Below, piece by piece: positions 8,254-17,854 of a stretch of DNA of 64,000 bases. Source of the stretch: Paraburkholderia sprentiae WSM5005. GTDB taxonomy: Bacteria; Pseudomonadota; Gammaproteobacteria; Burkholderiales; Burkholderiaceae. The stretch is taken from assembly GCF_001865575.2 (NCBI RefSeq), contig NZ_CP017561.2, positions 2,232,001 to 2,296,000 of the forward strand. The letters are read 5' to 3'. A program made the translations under genes and the position numbers. The notes below the pieces were generated by a model. It did not search any database. It was not told the DNA's origin and saw only the letters and a list, made by a program, of their open reading frames with translations. How positions within the stretch are numbered: the first letter of the stretch is position 1; each line of letters opens with the position of its first letter.

Positions 8254-9074
8254 ACGACGTCACGTTCCCGCTGCGCTGGCGCATCGCGTTGCTCGCGCCC
8301 GCGCTCGCGGTGTTCATCGCATTCTGGCTGCTGCCGATGGGCGCGCTCGCGCAGCTCTCCGGCGGCGGCCGCGCGTTCGCGACCTATCGCGCGATGCTGA
8401 CGAATGCGCGCTACATGTCGAGCCTCGGCGCGACCGTCGTGCTGTCGGCGGCGGTCACGGCGGCCACGCTGGTGCTGTCGGTGATCGCGGGGCTGCTGCT
8501 CGCGCGACGCGAGTTCGCCGGCAAGCGCGCGCTGCTCGCGCTGCTGACGTTTCCGCTCGCGTTTCCGGGCGTCGTCGTGGGCTTCATGGTCATCATGCTC
8601 GCGGGTCGTCAGGGGCTGATCGGCGCGCTGTCGCTGAAACTCGCGGGCGACCGCTGGGTGTTCGCGTATTCGATGAGCGGTCTGTTTCTGGGCTACCTGT
8701 ATTTCTCGATTCCGCGCGTGATCGTCAACGTGATGGCGTCGGCGAGCAAGCTCGATCAATCGCTCGAAGAGGCCGCGCGCTCCCTCGGCGCATCGCCGTG
8801 GCGCATCACGCGCGACATCGTGCTACCGGCTTTGTCGCCCGGACTGATCGCGGCGGGCGCCGTGTGCTTCGCGACCGCGATGGGTGCCTTCGGCACGGCG
8901 TTTACGCTCGCCACCGACATCGACGTGCTGCCGATGACCATCTATACCGAGTTCACGCTGAACGCGAACATGATGACGGCCGCGGGCCTGTCGATCGTGC
9001 TGGGCATCGTCACGTGGGCGGTGCTCGCGATCGCGCGCAGCGTGAGCGGTGCGGGCGTGGCGGCGAGCGCATGA
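8250..9074 (+). CDS. ABC importer permease 1
   Basis: The only plausible start is TTG 8250, which overlaps the upstream stop codon and so indicates translational coupling; an upstream extension of the frame lies inside the binding-protein gene. The 274-residue product has six predicted membrane helices. It has the inner-membrane permease EAA loop LEEAARSLGASPWRITRDIVLPAL, which docks the ATPase. It pairs with the next gene as a heterodimeric channel. Confidence 0.85.
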   Translation: MNDVTFPLRWRIALLAPALAVFIAFWLLPMGALAQLSGGGRAFATYRAMLTNARYMSSLGATVVLSAAVTAATLVLSVIAGLLLARREFAGKRALLALLTFPLAFPGVVVGFMVIMLAGRQGLIGALSLKLAGDRWVFAYSMSGLFLGYLYFSIPRVIVNVMASASKLDQSLEEAARSLGASPWRITRDIVLPALSPGLIAAGAVCFATAMGAFGTAFTLATDIDVLPMTIYTEFTLNANMMTAAGLSIVLGIVTWAVLAIARSVSGAGVAASA

Positions 9075-10054
9075 ACGGCGCGTCGCCGGAACCCGGCGTC
9101 AGTCAACCGCATCACGATCTATCCATGAACTCAGTCACGGCCCCTTCACCTTCCTCACCCTCCTCACTGTCGCAGCCGGCAGCGGGACCGCGCGCGCGAC
9201 GCGCGTGGCCTGCCGCGCGAAGCTGGCTCGCCGCGGGTCAGTGGTTCGTCACACTGCTGTTGTGCGCATTCCTGATCGTGCCGGTCGTCATGTCGATCGT
9301 CGCGGGGCTGACGGTCAACTACTTCAAGGGCGTGTCGAGCGGACTGACGCTGCGCTGGCTCGTTCAGGTGTGGACCCAATATCACGACTCGGTGTGGCTG
9401 TCGCTCGAAGTGGCCGCGGCGACCCTCGTCGTCACGCTGCTGACCGGCGTGCCCGCGGGCTATGTGCTCGCGCGCAGCAAGACGCGCTTCGCACGCGTCG
9501 TCGAGGAGTTTCTGGTGTTGCCGATCGCGCTGCCAGGCCTCGCATCGGCGCTCGCGCTGCTGGTGGTCTACGGCGGCTTCACGGCGTTTCGCATGAGCGC
9601 CGCGTTCATCGTCGTCGGGCATGTGGTGTTTACGCTGCCGTTCATGGTGCGCGCGGTCGCGGCGGTCTGCGCAAGCAGCGATCTGCGCACGCTCGAAGAA
9701 GGCGCGGCCAGCCTCGGCGCCAGCTTCTTCACGCGCTTCGTCACGATCGTGCTGCCGAACGCACGGCCCGGCATCGTCGCGGGCGCGCTCGCGGTGCTCA
9801 CACTATCGATCGGCGAATTCAACCTCACGTGGATGCTGCACACGCCCGATACGAAGACGCTGCCGGTCGGCCTCGCCGATACCTACGCATCGATGCGCAT
9901 CGAGATCGGCAGCGCGTACACGATCCTGTTCTTCATCATGACGATGCCGCTGCTCGTCGCGATGCAATGGCTCGGCGTCGATGCGACCGGCCAGCGCAAC
10001 GCGTCGAAGAAGCGCGGCGCCACCTCTTCCCCGAAGCGCATCGACACGCCATGA
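9071..10054 (+). CDS. ABC importer permease 2
   Basis: The ATG overlaps the previous stop (ATGA). The 327-residue product begins with a soluble, Ser/Pro-rich segment of about 50 residues before the first membrane helix, so a later start at 9125 is possible. Six membrane helices follow, with the EAA loop LEEGAASLGASFFTRFVTIVLP. It is the second half of the importer channel, coupled translationally on both sides. Confidence 0.85.
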   Translation: MNGASPEPGVSQPHHDLSMNSVTAPSPSSPSSLSQPAAGPRARRAWPAARSWLAAGQWFVTLLLCAFLIVPVVMSIVAGLTVNYFKGVSSGLTLRWLVQVWTQYHDSVWLSLEVAAATLVVTLLTGVPAGYVLARSKTRFARVVEEFLVLPIALPGLASALALLVVYGGFTAFRMSAAFIVVGHVVFTLPFMVRAVAAVCASSDLRTLEEGAASLGASFFTRFVTIVLPNARPGIVAGALAVLTLSIGEFNLTWMLHTPDTKTLPVGLADTYASMRIEIGSAYTILFFIMTMPLLVAMQWLGVDATGQRNASKKRGATSSPKRIDTP

Positions 10055-11097
10055 AACTGACATCGGTTCCCATCACGCTCACGCAGTGCGCCAAGACGTT
10101 TCGCGGCACGCGTGTGCTCGAATCGCTCGACCTGTCGATCGGCGCGGGCGAAACCCTCGTGCTGCTCGGACCGTCGGGCTGCGGCAAGACGACGACACTG
10201 CGCCTGATCGCGGGTCTCGAAACCCCCGACGCGGGCGGCCGCATCGCGTTCGGCGACGACGACGTGACCACGCTGCCGATCGAAAAACGCGCGGTCGGCA
10301 TGGTATTCCAGAGCTACGCGCTGTTTCCGAACCTGACGGTGCGCGGCAACATCGGCTACGGTCTGAAGATCAGACGCGTGCCGGCCGCAGCCGCACGCGA
10401 ACGCGTCGACGAACTGCTCGGCATGATGCGGCTCACCGCGCATGCCGACAAACCGATCGATCAACTGTCCGGCGGACAGCGTCAGCGTGTGGCGCTCGCG
10501 CGCGCGCTCGCGGTGCAGCCGCGCGTGCTGCTGCTCGACGAACCGCTGACCGCGCTCGACGCGCGTCTGCGCGACGCATTGCGCAGCGAGATGAACGCGC
10601 TGTTGCGCGAACTCGGCATCACGACCGTCTACGTGACGCACGACCAGGCGGAGGCGATGGAACTCGGCGATCGCATCGTCGTGATGAGCGCGGGGCGCAT
10701 CGAGCAGATCGGTTCGCCGCGCGACATCTACTATCGTCCGGCGAATCGCACGGTCGCGCAGTTCGTCGGCACGATCAACCGTGTCGCGGGCGAGCCGTGC
10801 GACGGCATGCTGACGACGACCGGGGGCGCCGTGCCCTTACCCGCGCATGCGTCGAAACCGGGCGGCCAGCACGAAATCTTCTTTCGCCCCGAGGACGCGC
10901 GGCTCACCGACCCCGCGCTCGCGCAGCTGCGCGGCCATATCGAGAGCACCGCTTTCCTCGGCGAACGCACCCGTCTGACGATTGGCGGCGCCGCGCCCGA
11001 GCCGCTTGTCGTCGACGTCGCGGGCCGTATCCAGCTTGCGCGTGGCACATCGGTCGGTATTTCGATCGAGCAGGACGCACTCATTGCGCTATCGTAG
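10051..11097 (+). CDS. ABC importer ATP-binding protein
   Basis: The start overlaps the upstream stop (ATGA). The 348-residue protein has the Walker A motif GPSGCGKTTT, the Q-loop VFQSYALFPNLTV, the signature LSGGQRQRVALARAL, Walker B VLLLDEPLTALDARLR, and the H-loop VYVTHDQAEAMELGD. The C-terminal region (HEIFFRPEDARL) is a TOBE regulatory domain as in PotA/FbpC/MalK-type ATPases. It drives the importer formed with the two upstream permeases. Confidence 0.92.
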   Translation: MKLTSVPITLTQCAKTFRGTRVLESLDLSIGAGETLVLLGPSGCGKTTTLRLIAGLETPDAGGRIAFGDDDVTTLPIEKRAVGMVFQSYALFPNLTVRGNIGYGLKIRRVPAAAARERVDELLGMMRLTAHADKPIDQLSGGQRQRVALARALAVQPRVLLLDEPLTALDARLRDALRSEMNALLRELGITTVYVTHDQAEAMELGDRIVVMSAGRIEQIGSPRDIYYRPANRTVAQFVGTINRVAGEPCDGMLTTTGGAVPLPAHASKPGGQHEIFFRPEDARLTDPALAQLRGHIESTAFLGERTRLTIGGAAPEPLVVDVAGRIQLARGTSVGISIEQDALIALS

Positions 11098-11154
11098 GAC
11101 AAAGCGGCGCCGCATCCCGGCGCTCAACACGAAGCAACCCGAAGGACCTCTGTC

Positions 11155-11979
11155 ATGCTGCTGGCTCAAATTAGCGACCTGCATATCAAGCGACCCGGCG
11201 TGCTCGCGTATCGCCGCGTCGATACCGCCGCCTATCTCGCGCGCTGCGTCGAGGCGCTCAACGCGCTGACGCCGCGCCCCGACGCGGTGCTGATCACCGG
11301 CGACCTCGTCGATCAGGGCGACGCGCAGCAGTACGCGCACCTGAAGACACTGCTCGCGCCGCTCGCGGTCCCCTACTTCCTGATGGTCGGCAATCACGAT
11401 GAACGCAACGCGTTGCGCGCGGCGTTTCCCGAGCGAGAAGAACTGCTAAGCGGCGGCGAGTTCGTGCAGTACGCACTCGACGTCGGCTCGCTACGCGTGA
11501 TCGCGCTCGATTCGCTGGTGCCCGGTTCGAGCGCCGGCATGCTGTGCGACACGCGGCTCACGTGGCTCGCGCGCCAACTCGACGAAGCGCGCGGCAAGCC
11601 GGTGGTGGTCGCGCTGCATCATCCGCCGTTCGCCTGCGGCATCGGGCATATGGACGAGATCCGGCTCGATCAGGCGGCGTCGGACAAGCTCGCCGCCTTG
11701 ATCGCGCGGCATCCTAACGTCGAGCGGGTGCTTTGCGGGCATGTGCATCGGTCGATGTTCGTGCGCTTCGGCGGCACGATCGCGAGCGCCATTCCAGCGC
11801 CCGCGCACCAGGTGGCGCTCGATTTTCGCGAGGACGGACCGTCGACGTTCGTGATGGAGCCGCCCGCCTACGCGCTGCACTACTACGATCCGGCGACCGG
11901 CATGGTCACGCATCATGCGTATGTCGACGCGGCCGACGGCCCGTATCCGTTCTACGACGCTGGCGCATTGATCGACTGA
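11155..11979 (+). CDS. GpdQ-like cyclic/glycero-phosphodiesterase
   Basis: The 274-residue protein is a class III metallophosphoesterase with all expected dinuclear metal ligands: Asp8 and His10 (SDLH), Asp50 (TGDLVD), Asn80 (GNHDE), His156, and His196/His198 (GHVH). Their spacing is close to that of glycerophosphodiesterase GpdQ. It is cytosolic and starts behind a GAAGGA site, 57 bp after the ATPase gene. In context it probably hydrolyses a phosphodiester brought in by the importer. cAMP phosphodiesterase activity (CpdA type) is the alternative. Confidence 0.8.
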   Translation: MLLAQISDLHIKRPGVLAYRRVDTAAYLARCVEALNALTPRPDAVLITGDLVDQGDAQQYAHLKTLLAPLAVPYFLMVGNHDERNALRAAFPEREELLSGGEFVQYALDVGSLRVIALDSLVPGSSAGMLCDTRLTWLARQLDEARGKPVVVALHHPPFACGIGHMDEIRLDQAASDKLAALIARHPNVERVLCGHVHRSMFVRFGGTIASAIPAPAHQVALDFREDGPSTFVMEPPAYALHYYDPATGMVTHHAYVDAADGPYPFYDAGALID

Positions 11980-12089
11980 CGCGCGGGCCGCTGCCGGCCG
12001 TCGCAGCCGGCAGCAGGAACCCCGTCGCTCCGGTATGATCGGCACGCTTGGGGACCGCGCATGGGCCGGTCCGTCGATCCGCCTCTGTC

Positions 12090-13289
12090 ATGTCCACTTC
12101 CGACGCCTCCACTTCCGCTTCCTCCACCCCGTCGTTGCGCGGCCTGTTGCTGCTGCTCGCGACGATCGCGGGTATCTCGGTCGCGAACATCTATTACAAC
12201 CAGCCGCTGCTCGACAACTTCCGCCAGTCGTTTCCGGGCAGCGCGTCATGGGTCGGCGCGGTGCCGGCCGTCACGCAGCTCGGCTACGCGGCCGGCATGC
12301 TGCTGCTCGCGCCGCTCGGCGATCGCTTCGACCGGCGCCTGCTGATCCTGCTGCAGATCGCCGGGATGTGCGTCGCGCTCGTCATCGCGGCGTCGGCGCC
12401 GACGCTCGCGGTGCTGATCGTCGCGAGTCTCGCGATCGGCGTGCTCGCGACGATCGCGCAACAGGCCGTGCCGTTCGCGGCCGAACTCGCACCGCCCTCC
12501 GAGCGCGGCCACGCGGTCGGCACCGTGATGAGCGGCCTGCTGCTCGGCATTTTGCTCGCGCGGACCGCGGCGGGCGTCGTCGCCGAATACTTCGGCTGGC
12601 GCGCGGTCTTTGCCGCCTCGGTCGTCGCGCTGCTCGCGCTCGCGCTCGTCATCATGGTGCGTTTGCCGAAGAGCCAGCCGACCTCGACGCTGCCGTACGG
12701 CAAGCTGCTGGTGTCGATGTGGCATCTGGTGATCGAGCATCGCGCGCTGCGCGAGGCATCGCTGACCGGTGCGGCGCTGTTCGCGGCGTTCAGCATCTTC
12801 TGGTCGGTGCTTGCGCTGCTGCTAGCGGGTGCGCCGTTTCATCTCGGGCCGCAGGCGGCGGGGCTGTTCGGCATCGTCGGCGCGGCCGGCGCGCTGGCCG
12901 CGCCGCTTGCCGGCAAGTTCGCCGACCGGCGTGGGCCGCGCGCGATCATCAGCGTGTCGCTCGTGCTGGTCGTGATCGCGTTCGTGATTTTCGGCGCGTC
13001 GGCCAAAAGCATCGCGGGACTCGTGGTCGGCGTGATCATTCTCGACATTGGCGTGCAAGCCGCGCAAATTTCGAACCAGTCGCGCATCTATGCATTGAAG
13101 CCCGACGCGCGCAGCCGGGTGAACACCGTCTACATGGTCGCGTATTTCATCGGCGGGGCGCTTGGCTCGGGTGTCGGCGCGATCGTCTGGCCGGTGTTCG
13201 GGTGGATCGGCGTCAGTGTCGCGGGGATCGTGTTTGCCGGGCTCGGTGCGTGGAATCATTTGCGGCTCCCGGCGCGGGCTGGGCATTGA
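12090..13289 (+). CDS. MFS transporter (YnfM-like, 12 helices)
   Basis: The 399-residue protein starts at ATG 12090; the frame is open upstream but the segment before it is not protein-like. It has twelve hydrophobic helices, the early pattern NIYYNQPLLD and the MFS loop 2-3 motif LGDRFDRRLLI, with a second copy GKFADRRGPRAI after helix 8. NIYYNQPLL is typical of the YnfM/arabinose-efflux-like group of drug and sugar exporters. No operon partner is evident, and the substrate is unknown. Confidence 0.82.
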   Translation: MSTSDASTSASSTPSLRGLLLLLATIAGISVANIYYNQPLLDNFRQSFPGSASWVGAVPAVTQLGYAAGMLLLAPLGDRFDRRLLILLQIAGMCVALVIAASAPTLAVLIVASLAIGVLATIAQQAVPFAAELAPPSERGHAVGTVMSGLLLGILLARTAAGVVAEYFGWRAVFAASVVALLALALVIMVRLPKSQPTSTLPYGKLLVSMWHLVIEHRALREASLTGAALFAAFSIFWSVLALLLAGAPFHLGPQAAGLFGIVGAAGALAAPLAGKFADRRGPRAIISVSLVLVVIAFVIFGASAKSIAGLVVGVIILDIGVQAAQISNQSRIYALKPDARSRVNTVYMVAYFIGGALGSGVGAIVWPVFGWIGVSVAGIVFAGLGAWNHLRLPARAGH

Positions 13290-13373
13290 AGAGAGGCTGA
13301 CCAGAACTGGACACCGACACGCGTGTGATTTGCCACCGCCAGGCTTGGTTTTGAAACCGGAGGATGGTCTGTA

Positions 13374-13727
13374 ATGAAGGATGTGTGGCTCGACCTCGAG
13401 CGGTTCATCCGGGCAACCCGCGCCCCCGCTGCCTTGCCGCTTGACGACAAGCTGACCCGCGACATGGATCTATATCACGATCTCGATTGGGAGCCGGCGA
13501 AAATCGTCGAGGTGATGCATGTATGGGCTGAGCGCTTCCAGGTGGACCTGCGCGACTTCGACGTCAGCTACTACGTCCCATCCGCCAACATGCGAAAGCG
13601 CGACATCGTCGTGGCCGCGCTGACGTCCCCGTTCAGTGCGAGCGCGCGAGAATTACTCGGTGGACGTTCGCTTACTCTTGGGATGCTCGAAGCAGCGATG
13701 AAGCGCGGAGCGTGGAAACAGGACTAG
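13374..13727 (+). CDS. DUF1493 family protein
   Basis: The 117-residue protein starts behind a GGAGG site. It has the DUF1493 pattern: L-x-x-D-KLTRDMDLYHDLDW, then HVWAERFQVDLRDFD. The family resembles acyl carrier proteins in shape but lacks the phosphopantetheine Ser. Members often occur near contact-dependent inhibition and Rhs loci, or alone. Here it stands alone between an MFS gene and a convergent response regulator, so no partner is visible. Confidence 0.75.
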   Translation: MKDVWLDLERFIRATRAPAALPLDDKLTRDMDLYHDLDWEPAKIVEVMHVWAERFQVDLRDFDVSYYVPSANMRKRDIVVAALTSPFSASARELLGGRSLTLGMLEAAMKRGAWKQD

Positions 13728-13750
13728 AAACGCCAACTACGTTCGAGTCG

Positions 13751-14182
13751 TTACACCCCGCCGCCCCGCCCCAACGCATACTCATGCAGCGCATCGAGCA
13801 CGCGATCGAACTCGAACGATTTGTCGTAGAAATGCCGCACGCCATACTGCTCGCAGCGCTCTCGATACGCGGGCAACGCATGATTGGTCAGCACCGCCGC
13901 GAACATCGAATCGATCAGCCCCTCGCGCTGCAAATACGCCAGCACCGGCACGCCCGAACCCTGCTTCAACTGCAAATCGACGATCACCGCGTCGAACGGT
14001 TCGTCGCCGAGCAGCGCGATCGCCTGATCAGCCGAATCGGCATAAGCGGCCACTCGCAGCAGGCCCGACGCATCGATCGCCTCGACGAGGCTGCGGCGGA
14101 TCAGCGGCGAATCCTCGATCAGCAGCACGCGCAACGGCGCGCGGCCGGCCGGCACGGTAACGGGGTTCGATTCGCTGTTCAT
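13751..14182 (-). CDS. single-domain response regulator (CheY-like)
   Basis: The 143-residue product is a lone receiver domain: acidic pocket EDS near residues 23-25, phosphoacceptor Asp69 in AVIVDLQL, and the conserved Lys in HFYDKSFEF. There is no output domain. It lies 20 bp downstream of a NarL-type regulator on the same strand, so the two are likely co-transcribed and may share or compete for phosphate from one kinase. Confidence 0.88.
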   Translation of the reverse strand: MNSESNPVTVPAGRAPLRVLLIEDSPLIRRSLVEAIDASGLLRVAAYADSADQAIALLGDEPFDAVIVDLQLKQGSGVPVLAYLQREGLIDSMFAAVLTNHALPAYRERCEQYGVRHFYDKSFEFDRVLDALHEYALGRGGGV

Positions 14183-14202
14183 CGGGATATCTCAATCGTC
14201 CG

Positions 14203-14835
14203 TCATTCGATCAGGCCATTCTTGATCGCGTAATACGTGAGATCCGCGTTGTTCGCAAGACGCATCTTTTCCAGCACCCGCGCGCGATACGTGCTCACCG
14301 TTTTAACAGACAGATGCAGCTCTTCGGCGATCTCGGTCGGCAACTGGCCAGCCGCGAGCTTGCAGAAGATCTGAAATTCGCGCTCCGACAGCGCTTCGTG
14401 CGGACGCCCAGCGGCGGGCTTGTCGAGATTGTCGGCAAGCGTATCGGCAACCGCCTCCGACAGATAGCGATGCCCGCGCGCGACCGAGCGGATCGCGCGC
14501 ACGATTTCTTCCGGCTCGCAGTCCTTGTTCAGATAGCCGTTCGCGCCCGCGCGCAGCAGATTGATCGCGTACTGGCTCTCGGGATAGCCCGACAGAATGA
14601 GCACGCCCTGCCCGGGACGCACCTGCTTGATCACACGCAACGTATCGATGCCGTTCTTGTCCGGCATCGCGATATCGAGCAGCACGACGTCGAATGCCTG
14701 CTCGCGCACGAGGCTGATGGCTTCCTCGCCGGTGGCGGCCTCGGCGGCGACGCACATGTCCGGCTCGTCGGCGACGAACTGTCTGAAACCACCTCGAACG
14801 ATCGCATGATCGTCAGCTATCAGCACTCGAATCAT
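14203..14835 (-). CDS. NarL/FixJ-family response regulator
   Basis: The 210-residue protein has a receiver domain with DDH at residues 8-10, phosphoacceptor Asp54 (VLLDIAMPDKNG) and Lys in YLNKDCEPEE. A LuxR-type helix-turn-helix follows (LSEREFQIFCKLAAGQ, EIAEELHLSVKTVSTYRARV). The start at 14835 is chosen because the receiver fold begins there; the upstream extension is not protein-like. The NarX-like kinase at 16340-17806 is the nearest candidate partner. Confidence 0.92.
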   Translation of the reverse strand: MIRVLIADDHAIVRGGFRQFVADEPDMCVAAEAATGEEAISLVREQAFDVVLLDIAMPDKNGIDTLRVIKQVRPGQGVLILSGYPESQYAINLLRAGANGYLNKDCEPEEIVRAIRSVARGHRYLSEAVADTLADNLDKPAAGRPHEALSEREFQIFCKLAAGQLPTEIAEELHLSVKTVSTYRARVLEKMRLANNADLTYYAIKNGLIE

Positions 14836-15001
14836 CGCTTGGGTGTCCGTGCAATTGGCGTCGCTCCGAAGCCGACATTGTAATGATCCGGGCAAAGATC
14901 CTGGCGAGCGACGCGGCGGCCCGGCATGCGCGTGGAGGGCCATCGCGCATACCGCCGTCACACGCGCGCGCCAACCGACGCCGGGCTATCGCTTCGCGCT
15001 G

Positions 15002-15574
15002 CTACTCCCGACCCGAGAGCAGATCCGCCATATCGTCGGCATGCTCTTCCTCGACCGCGAGAATCTCCTCGAACAGCCGGCGCGTGGTCACGTCCTTGTC
15101 GCCGAGGTAGCGGATGATCTCGCGATACGTATCGATCGCAATGCGCTCGGCGATCAGATTCTCGCGGATCATGTCGGTCAGATCGGTGCCTTCCTTGTAT
15201 TCCGAATGCGCGCGCGTCTTTAGACGATCCGGCGCGAAATCGGGCTCGCCGCCGAGTTGCACGATGCGCTCGGCGAGGCGGTCGGCATGCTCCTGTTCCT
15301 CGCTCGCGTGCTCGGCGAACTCGGTCGCCACCGCTTCCGAGTTGATGCCCTTCGCCATGAAGTAGTGCCGCTTGTAGCGCAGCGTGCAGACCAGCTCGGT
15401 CGCGAGCGCGTCGTTGAGCAGCTTGAGCACCGTGTCGCGGTCGGCGCCATAGCTCGACGTGACGGGACCGTCCGATATGTGCTTGCGCGCATCGTCGCGG
15501 ATCTTCTGCAGGTCCATCACGAACGAGCCGCTGGACTGCGATGCCGTGTCTTGGGCGCCAGATTGCTTCATCAT
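15002..15574 (-). CDS. ferritin-like / bacterioferritin-family protein
   Basis: The 190-residue protein starts behind AAGGAGA. It is a four-helix diiron protein with ligand-type motifs LATELVCTLRYKRHYFMA, HASEEQEHADRLAERI, LIAERIAIDTYREI and LAVEEEHADDMADLL. These carry paired Glu and ExxH residues of the bacterioferritin type. The Met needed for inter-subunit heme binding is not evident. It probably stores iron or detoxifies peroxide in the cytosol. Neighbouring DUF1328 and two-component genes suggest a stress locus. Confidence 0.85.
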   Translation of the reverse strand: MMKQSGAQDTASQSSGSFVMDLQKIRDDARKHISDGPVTSSYGADRDTVLKLLNDALATELVCTLRYKRHYFMAKGINSEAVATEFAEHASEEQEHADRLAERIVQLGGEPDFAPDRLKTRAHSEYKEGTDLTDMIRENLIAERIAIDTYREIIRYLGDKDVTTRRLFEEILAVEEEHADDMADLLSGRE

Positions 15575-15729
15575 CGAACTTCTCCTTTATCCGGGATGGG
15601 AATCGCGCATCGGCATCAATCACGCCAGATGCGCCGATGGGACCGACGGCAAACGCCTCGCGTTCGCGCGCCTTGTTGACTTCCTACGTCTTGCGTGCCT
15701 ATGTATCGCGTTCATTCAGACCCGTCCGG

Positions 15730-15891
15730 CTAGGTTCGGAACACGCCCAGCAGCAGCGTGACCACGAACACGACGAGGAAGATGTAGAACAGGATCTTCG
15801 CGATTTCGGCCGCGCCCGCCGCGATGCCGGTAAAGCCGAACACCGCCGCGATGATCGCAATCACGAAGAAGACGATGGCATAGTGAAGCAT
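15730..15891 (-). CDS. DUF1328 (YtjA/UPF0391) small membrane protein
   Basis: This 53-residue protein ([20 protein letters not shown] at the start) is almost entirely two hydrophobic helices separated by [12 protein letters not shown], the signature of the DUF1328/YtjA family. A GGGAG precedes the start. A second, diverged copy of the family lies directly upstream on the same strand. Function is unknown; related peptides are often induced under envelope or oxidative stress. Confidence 0.85.
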   Translation of the reverse strand: MLHYAIVFFVIAIIAAVFGFTGIAAGAAEIAKILFYIFLVVFVVTLLLGVFRT

Positions 15892-15983
15892 GGCATTTCT
15901 CCCTTTTGTTGGCCTTCACATCGACTCGAGCAAACCGCTCGCCTGCTAACAAGGCGCGGCCCGCCACCATTGCGACGGCCGCG

Positions 15984-16160
15984 CTAATCGATCATTTTCT
16001 TCGTCACGACGAAGCCCAGCACGAGGAACACCACGCACAGCACGACAAAGACGAAGAACAGGAACTTCGCGATCGCCGCCGCGCCGGCCGCGATGCCGGT
16101 AAAGCCGAGAAGACCCGCGATCACTGCGATGATCGCGAAGAACAGTGCCCACTTCAACAT
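15984..16160 (-). CDS. DUF1328 (YtjA/UPF0391) small membrane protein, second copy
   Basis: The 58-residue product ([20 protein letters not shown] at the start) shares the two-helix layout and the [15 protein letters not shown] core with the downstream copy. It ends in a short basic tail (TKKMID). The start at 16160 matches the family; a longer frame upstream is not conserved-looking. The tandem arrangement suggests duplication. Confidence 0.85.
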   Translation of the reverse strand: MLKWALFFAIIAVIAGLLGFTGIAAGAAAIAKFLFFVFVVLCVVFLVLGFVVTKKMID

Positions 16161-16339
16161 GATGGCTGCCTCCCGAAACATTGAATGAACGATCGGGTCC
16201 ATGCTATCCATGCGCGGCGCCGCGCGCATTCCGACGTCCGCCGTTTTTCGTGTGAGAATCCGCTTACATTGGATTACGACGACGTTACGCGCGCGGTTTC
16301 GCGCGATGCTGGCGTCGATGCCCGATTCTGGAGTCGAAC

Positions 16340-17806
16340 GTGTCGAATGTGCAAAACCCGCCGCAAGCCCATAGCGCGCGCGCCACGGCGCGTCTCGCCG
16401 AGTGGATGCGCAACCGCAGCTGGGCGATCGCGATGACGGTGGCGATAGTGATCACGGTGGGCGGCCTCGTGATTCTCGAGACCGCGCGTCAGCGCATCAC
16501 CGCCGAGTACGAAACCGCGCTCGAAGCGCGCGACGTCACCGTGCAGCTGAGCACGCTCGCGAGTGAGCTGGCGCGCCTGAGCGCCCAACAAAACCAGTTT
16601 CTTCTGACGAAGGACGACGCGTCCGCTCACAGCTTCTGCGCGAGCGCCGCGCGCGTTCGCGACACCACGCAGCAGTTGGACCACTTCTATCGCGGCGGCC
16701 GCGCGGACAGCGCGGAGCTGGCGAGCTTCACACAGATCCTCGCGCTGATCGACGCGCGCATCGGCGCGGGCGCCGCCGCGATGCAGCGCGCCGCGCCGCA
16801 TCCGCTCGACCTGCGCGCATGCGGGCCCCCGAGCGACGTCGATCCGGCGGACGCGTCGCTGATCGACAGCACGCTCACGCTGTTGCGCGACAACGAGGAG
16901 CGTCGCGCGCAACACGCGCTGGCCGCGAGCCGCGCCGATCAGCGGTTGTCGACGCTGTGCGCGGCGGGTCTGTCGGCGCTGAACATCGTGCTGTTCATTC
17001 TGCTGTTTCGCAATCTGGGCATCCAGATCGACCGGCAGGCGCGCGCGCAGCGTCAATTGATCACGCAGCAGGAGGAGCTCGACCAACTCGTCAACGAGCG
17101 CACGCGACAGCTCGAAGCGCTCGGCTGGCATCTGCAGGCGGTCAGCGAAAACGAAAAAACGCAGCTCGCGCGCGAGTTGCACGACGAACTCGGCGCGATT
17201 TTGACCGCATGCAGGATGGACGTGGCGTGGGCACGCCGCAAGCTGAAGGACAGCGAGCCGGACATCGCCGACAAGCTGCAGCGCACGCTCGCCAACCTCG
17301 ATCAGGGTATCGCGTTGAAGCGGCGCATCATCGAGGACATGCGGCCGACCGTGCTCGCCAATTTCGGGCTCGTCACCGCGCTGCGCACGCTCGCCGACGA
17401 AGCCGCGCAGCGCAACAACTGGACGCTCGAGCTGCACCTGCCCGCCGACGATATCCAGCTCGACGAGCAGACCGAGATCGCGCTCTTTCGGGTTGCGCAG
17501 GAGTCGCTGACGAACGCCGCGAAGTACGCGCGGGCCTCGAAGGTCGGAATCGCACTGCAGCTCGGCGACGGCGAGGTCGCGCTGCATATCGCGGACAACG
17601 GTGTCGGCATCATGCCGGCCGATTTGAAGCGCACGCATACGCACGGCCTGCTCGGCATGCGCCAGCGCGTCGCCGCCCATGGCGGGCGCTTCGACATCCG
17701 CCGCGGCGCGCTAAACGGCACCGAGGTCGACGTCGTGATGCCGAGCGCGAGCACCGCGACGCCGTCGGACGATCTGCCGGCGGCGCCGGCCACACCGTCC
17801 ACTTAG
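16340..17806 (+). CDS. NarX/UhpB-type sensor histidine kinase
   Basis: The 488-residue protein has a membrane helix at about 28-47, a periplasmic helical sensor region to about 204, a second helix at 205-224, a coiled-coil linker, and a HisKA_3 dimerisation domain. The phosphoacceptor His281 lies in [15 protein letters not shown]. The HATPase_c domain follows, with N box ([13 protein letters not shown]), G1 (IADNGVGI) and G2 ([10 protein letters not shown]). HisKA_3 kinases pair with NarL-type regulators, so the gene at 14203-14835 is the likely partner. The gene is divergent from the DUF1328 pair. Confidence 0.9.
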   Translation: MSNVQNPPQAHSARATARLAEWMRNRSWAIAMTVAIVITVGGLVILETARQRITAEYETALEARDVTVQLSTLASELARLSAQQNQFLLTKDDASAHSFCASAARVRDTTQQLDHFYRGGRADSAELASFTQILALIDARIGAGAAAMQRAAPHPLDLRACGPPSDVDPADASLIDSTLTLLRDNEERRAQHALAASRADQRLSTLCAAGLSALNIVLFILLFRNLGIQIDRQARAQRQLITQQEELDQLVNERTRQLEALGWHLQAVSENEKTQLARELHDELGAILTACRMDVAWARRKLKDSEPDIADKLQRTLANLDQGIALKRRIIEDMRPTVLANFGLVTALRTLADEAAQRNNWTLELHLPADDIQLDEQTEIALFRVAQESLTNAAKYARASKVGIALQLGDGEVALHIADNGVGIMPADLKRTHTHGLLGMRQRVAAHGGRFDIRRGALNGTEVDVVMPSASTATPSDDLPAAPATPST

Positions 17807-17854
17807 TCGCGAAGCCCCGTCTGACAGGTTCTCCGCGCAGTGCCGCAAAGCCAG

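Noticed and set aside
11990..12014. 9-bp GCTGCCGGC/GCCGGCAGC hairpin after the GpdQ-like gene
   Set aside because: It lacks a T run. It could be a weak terminator but is not distinguishable from chance in this GC-rich DNA.
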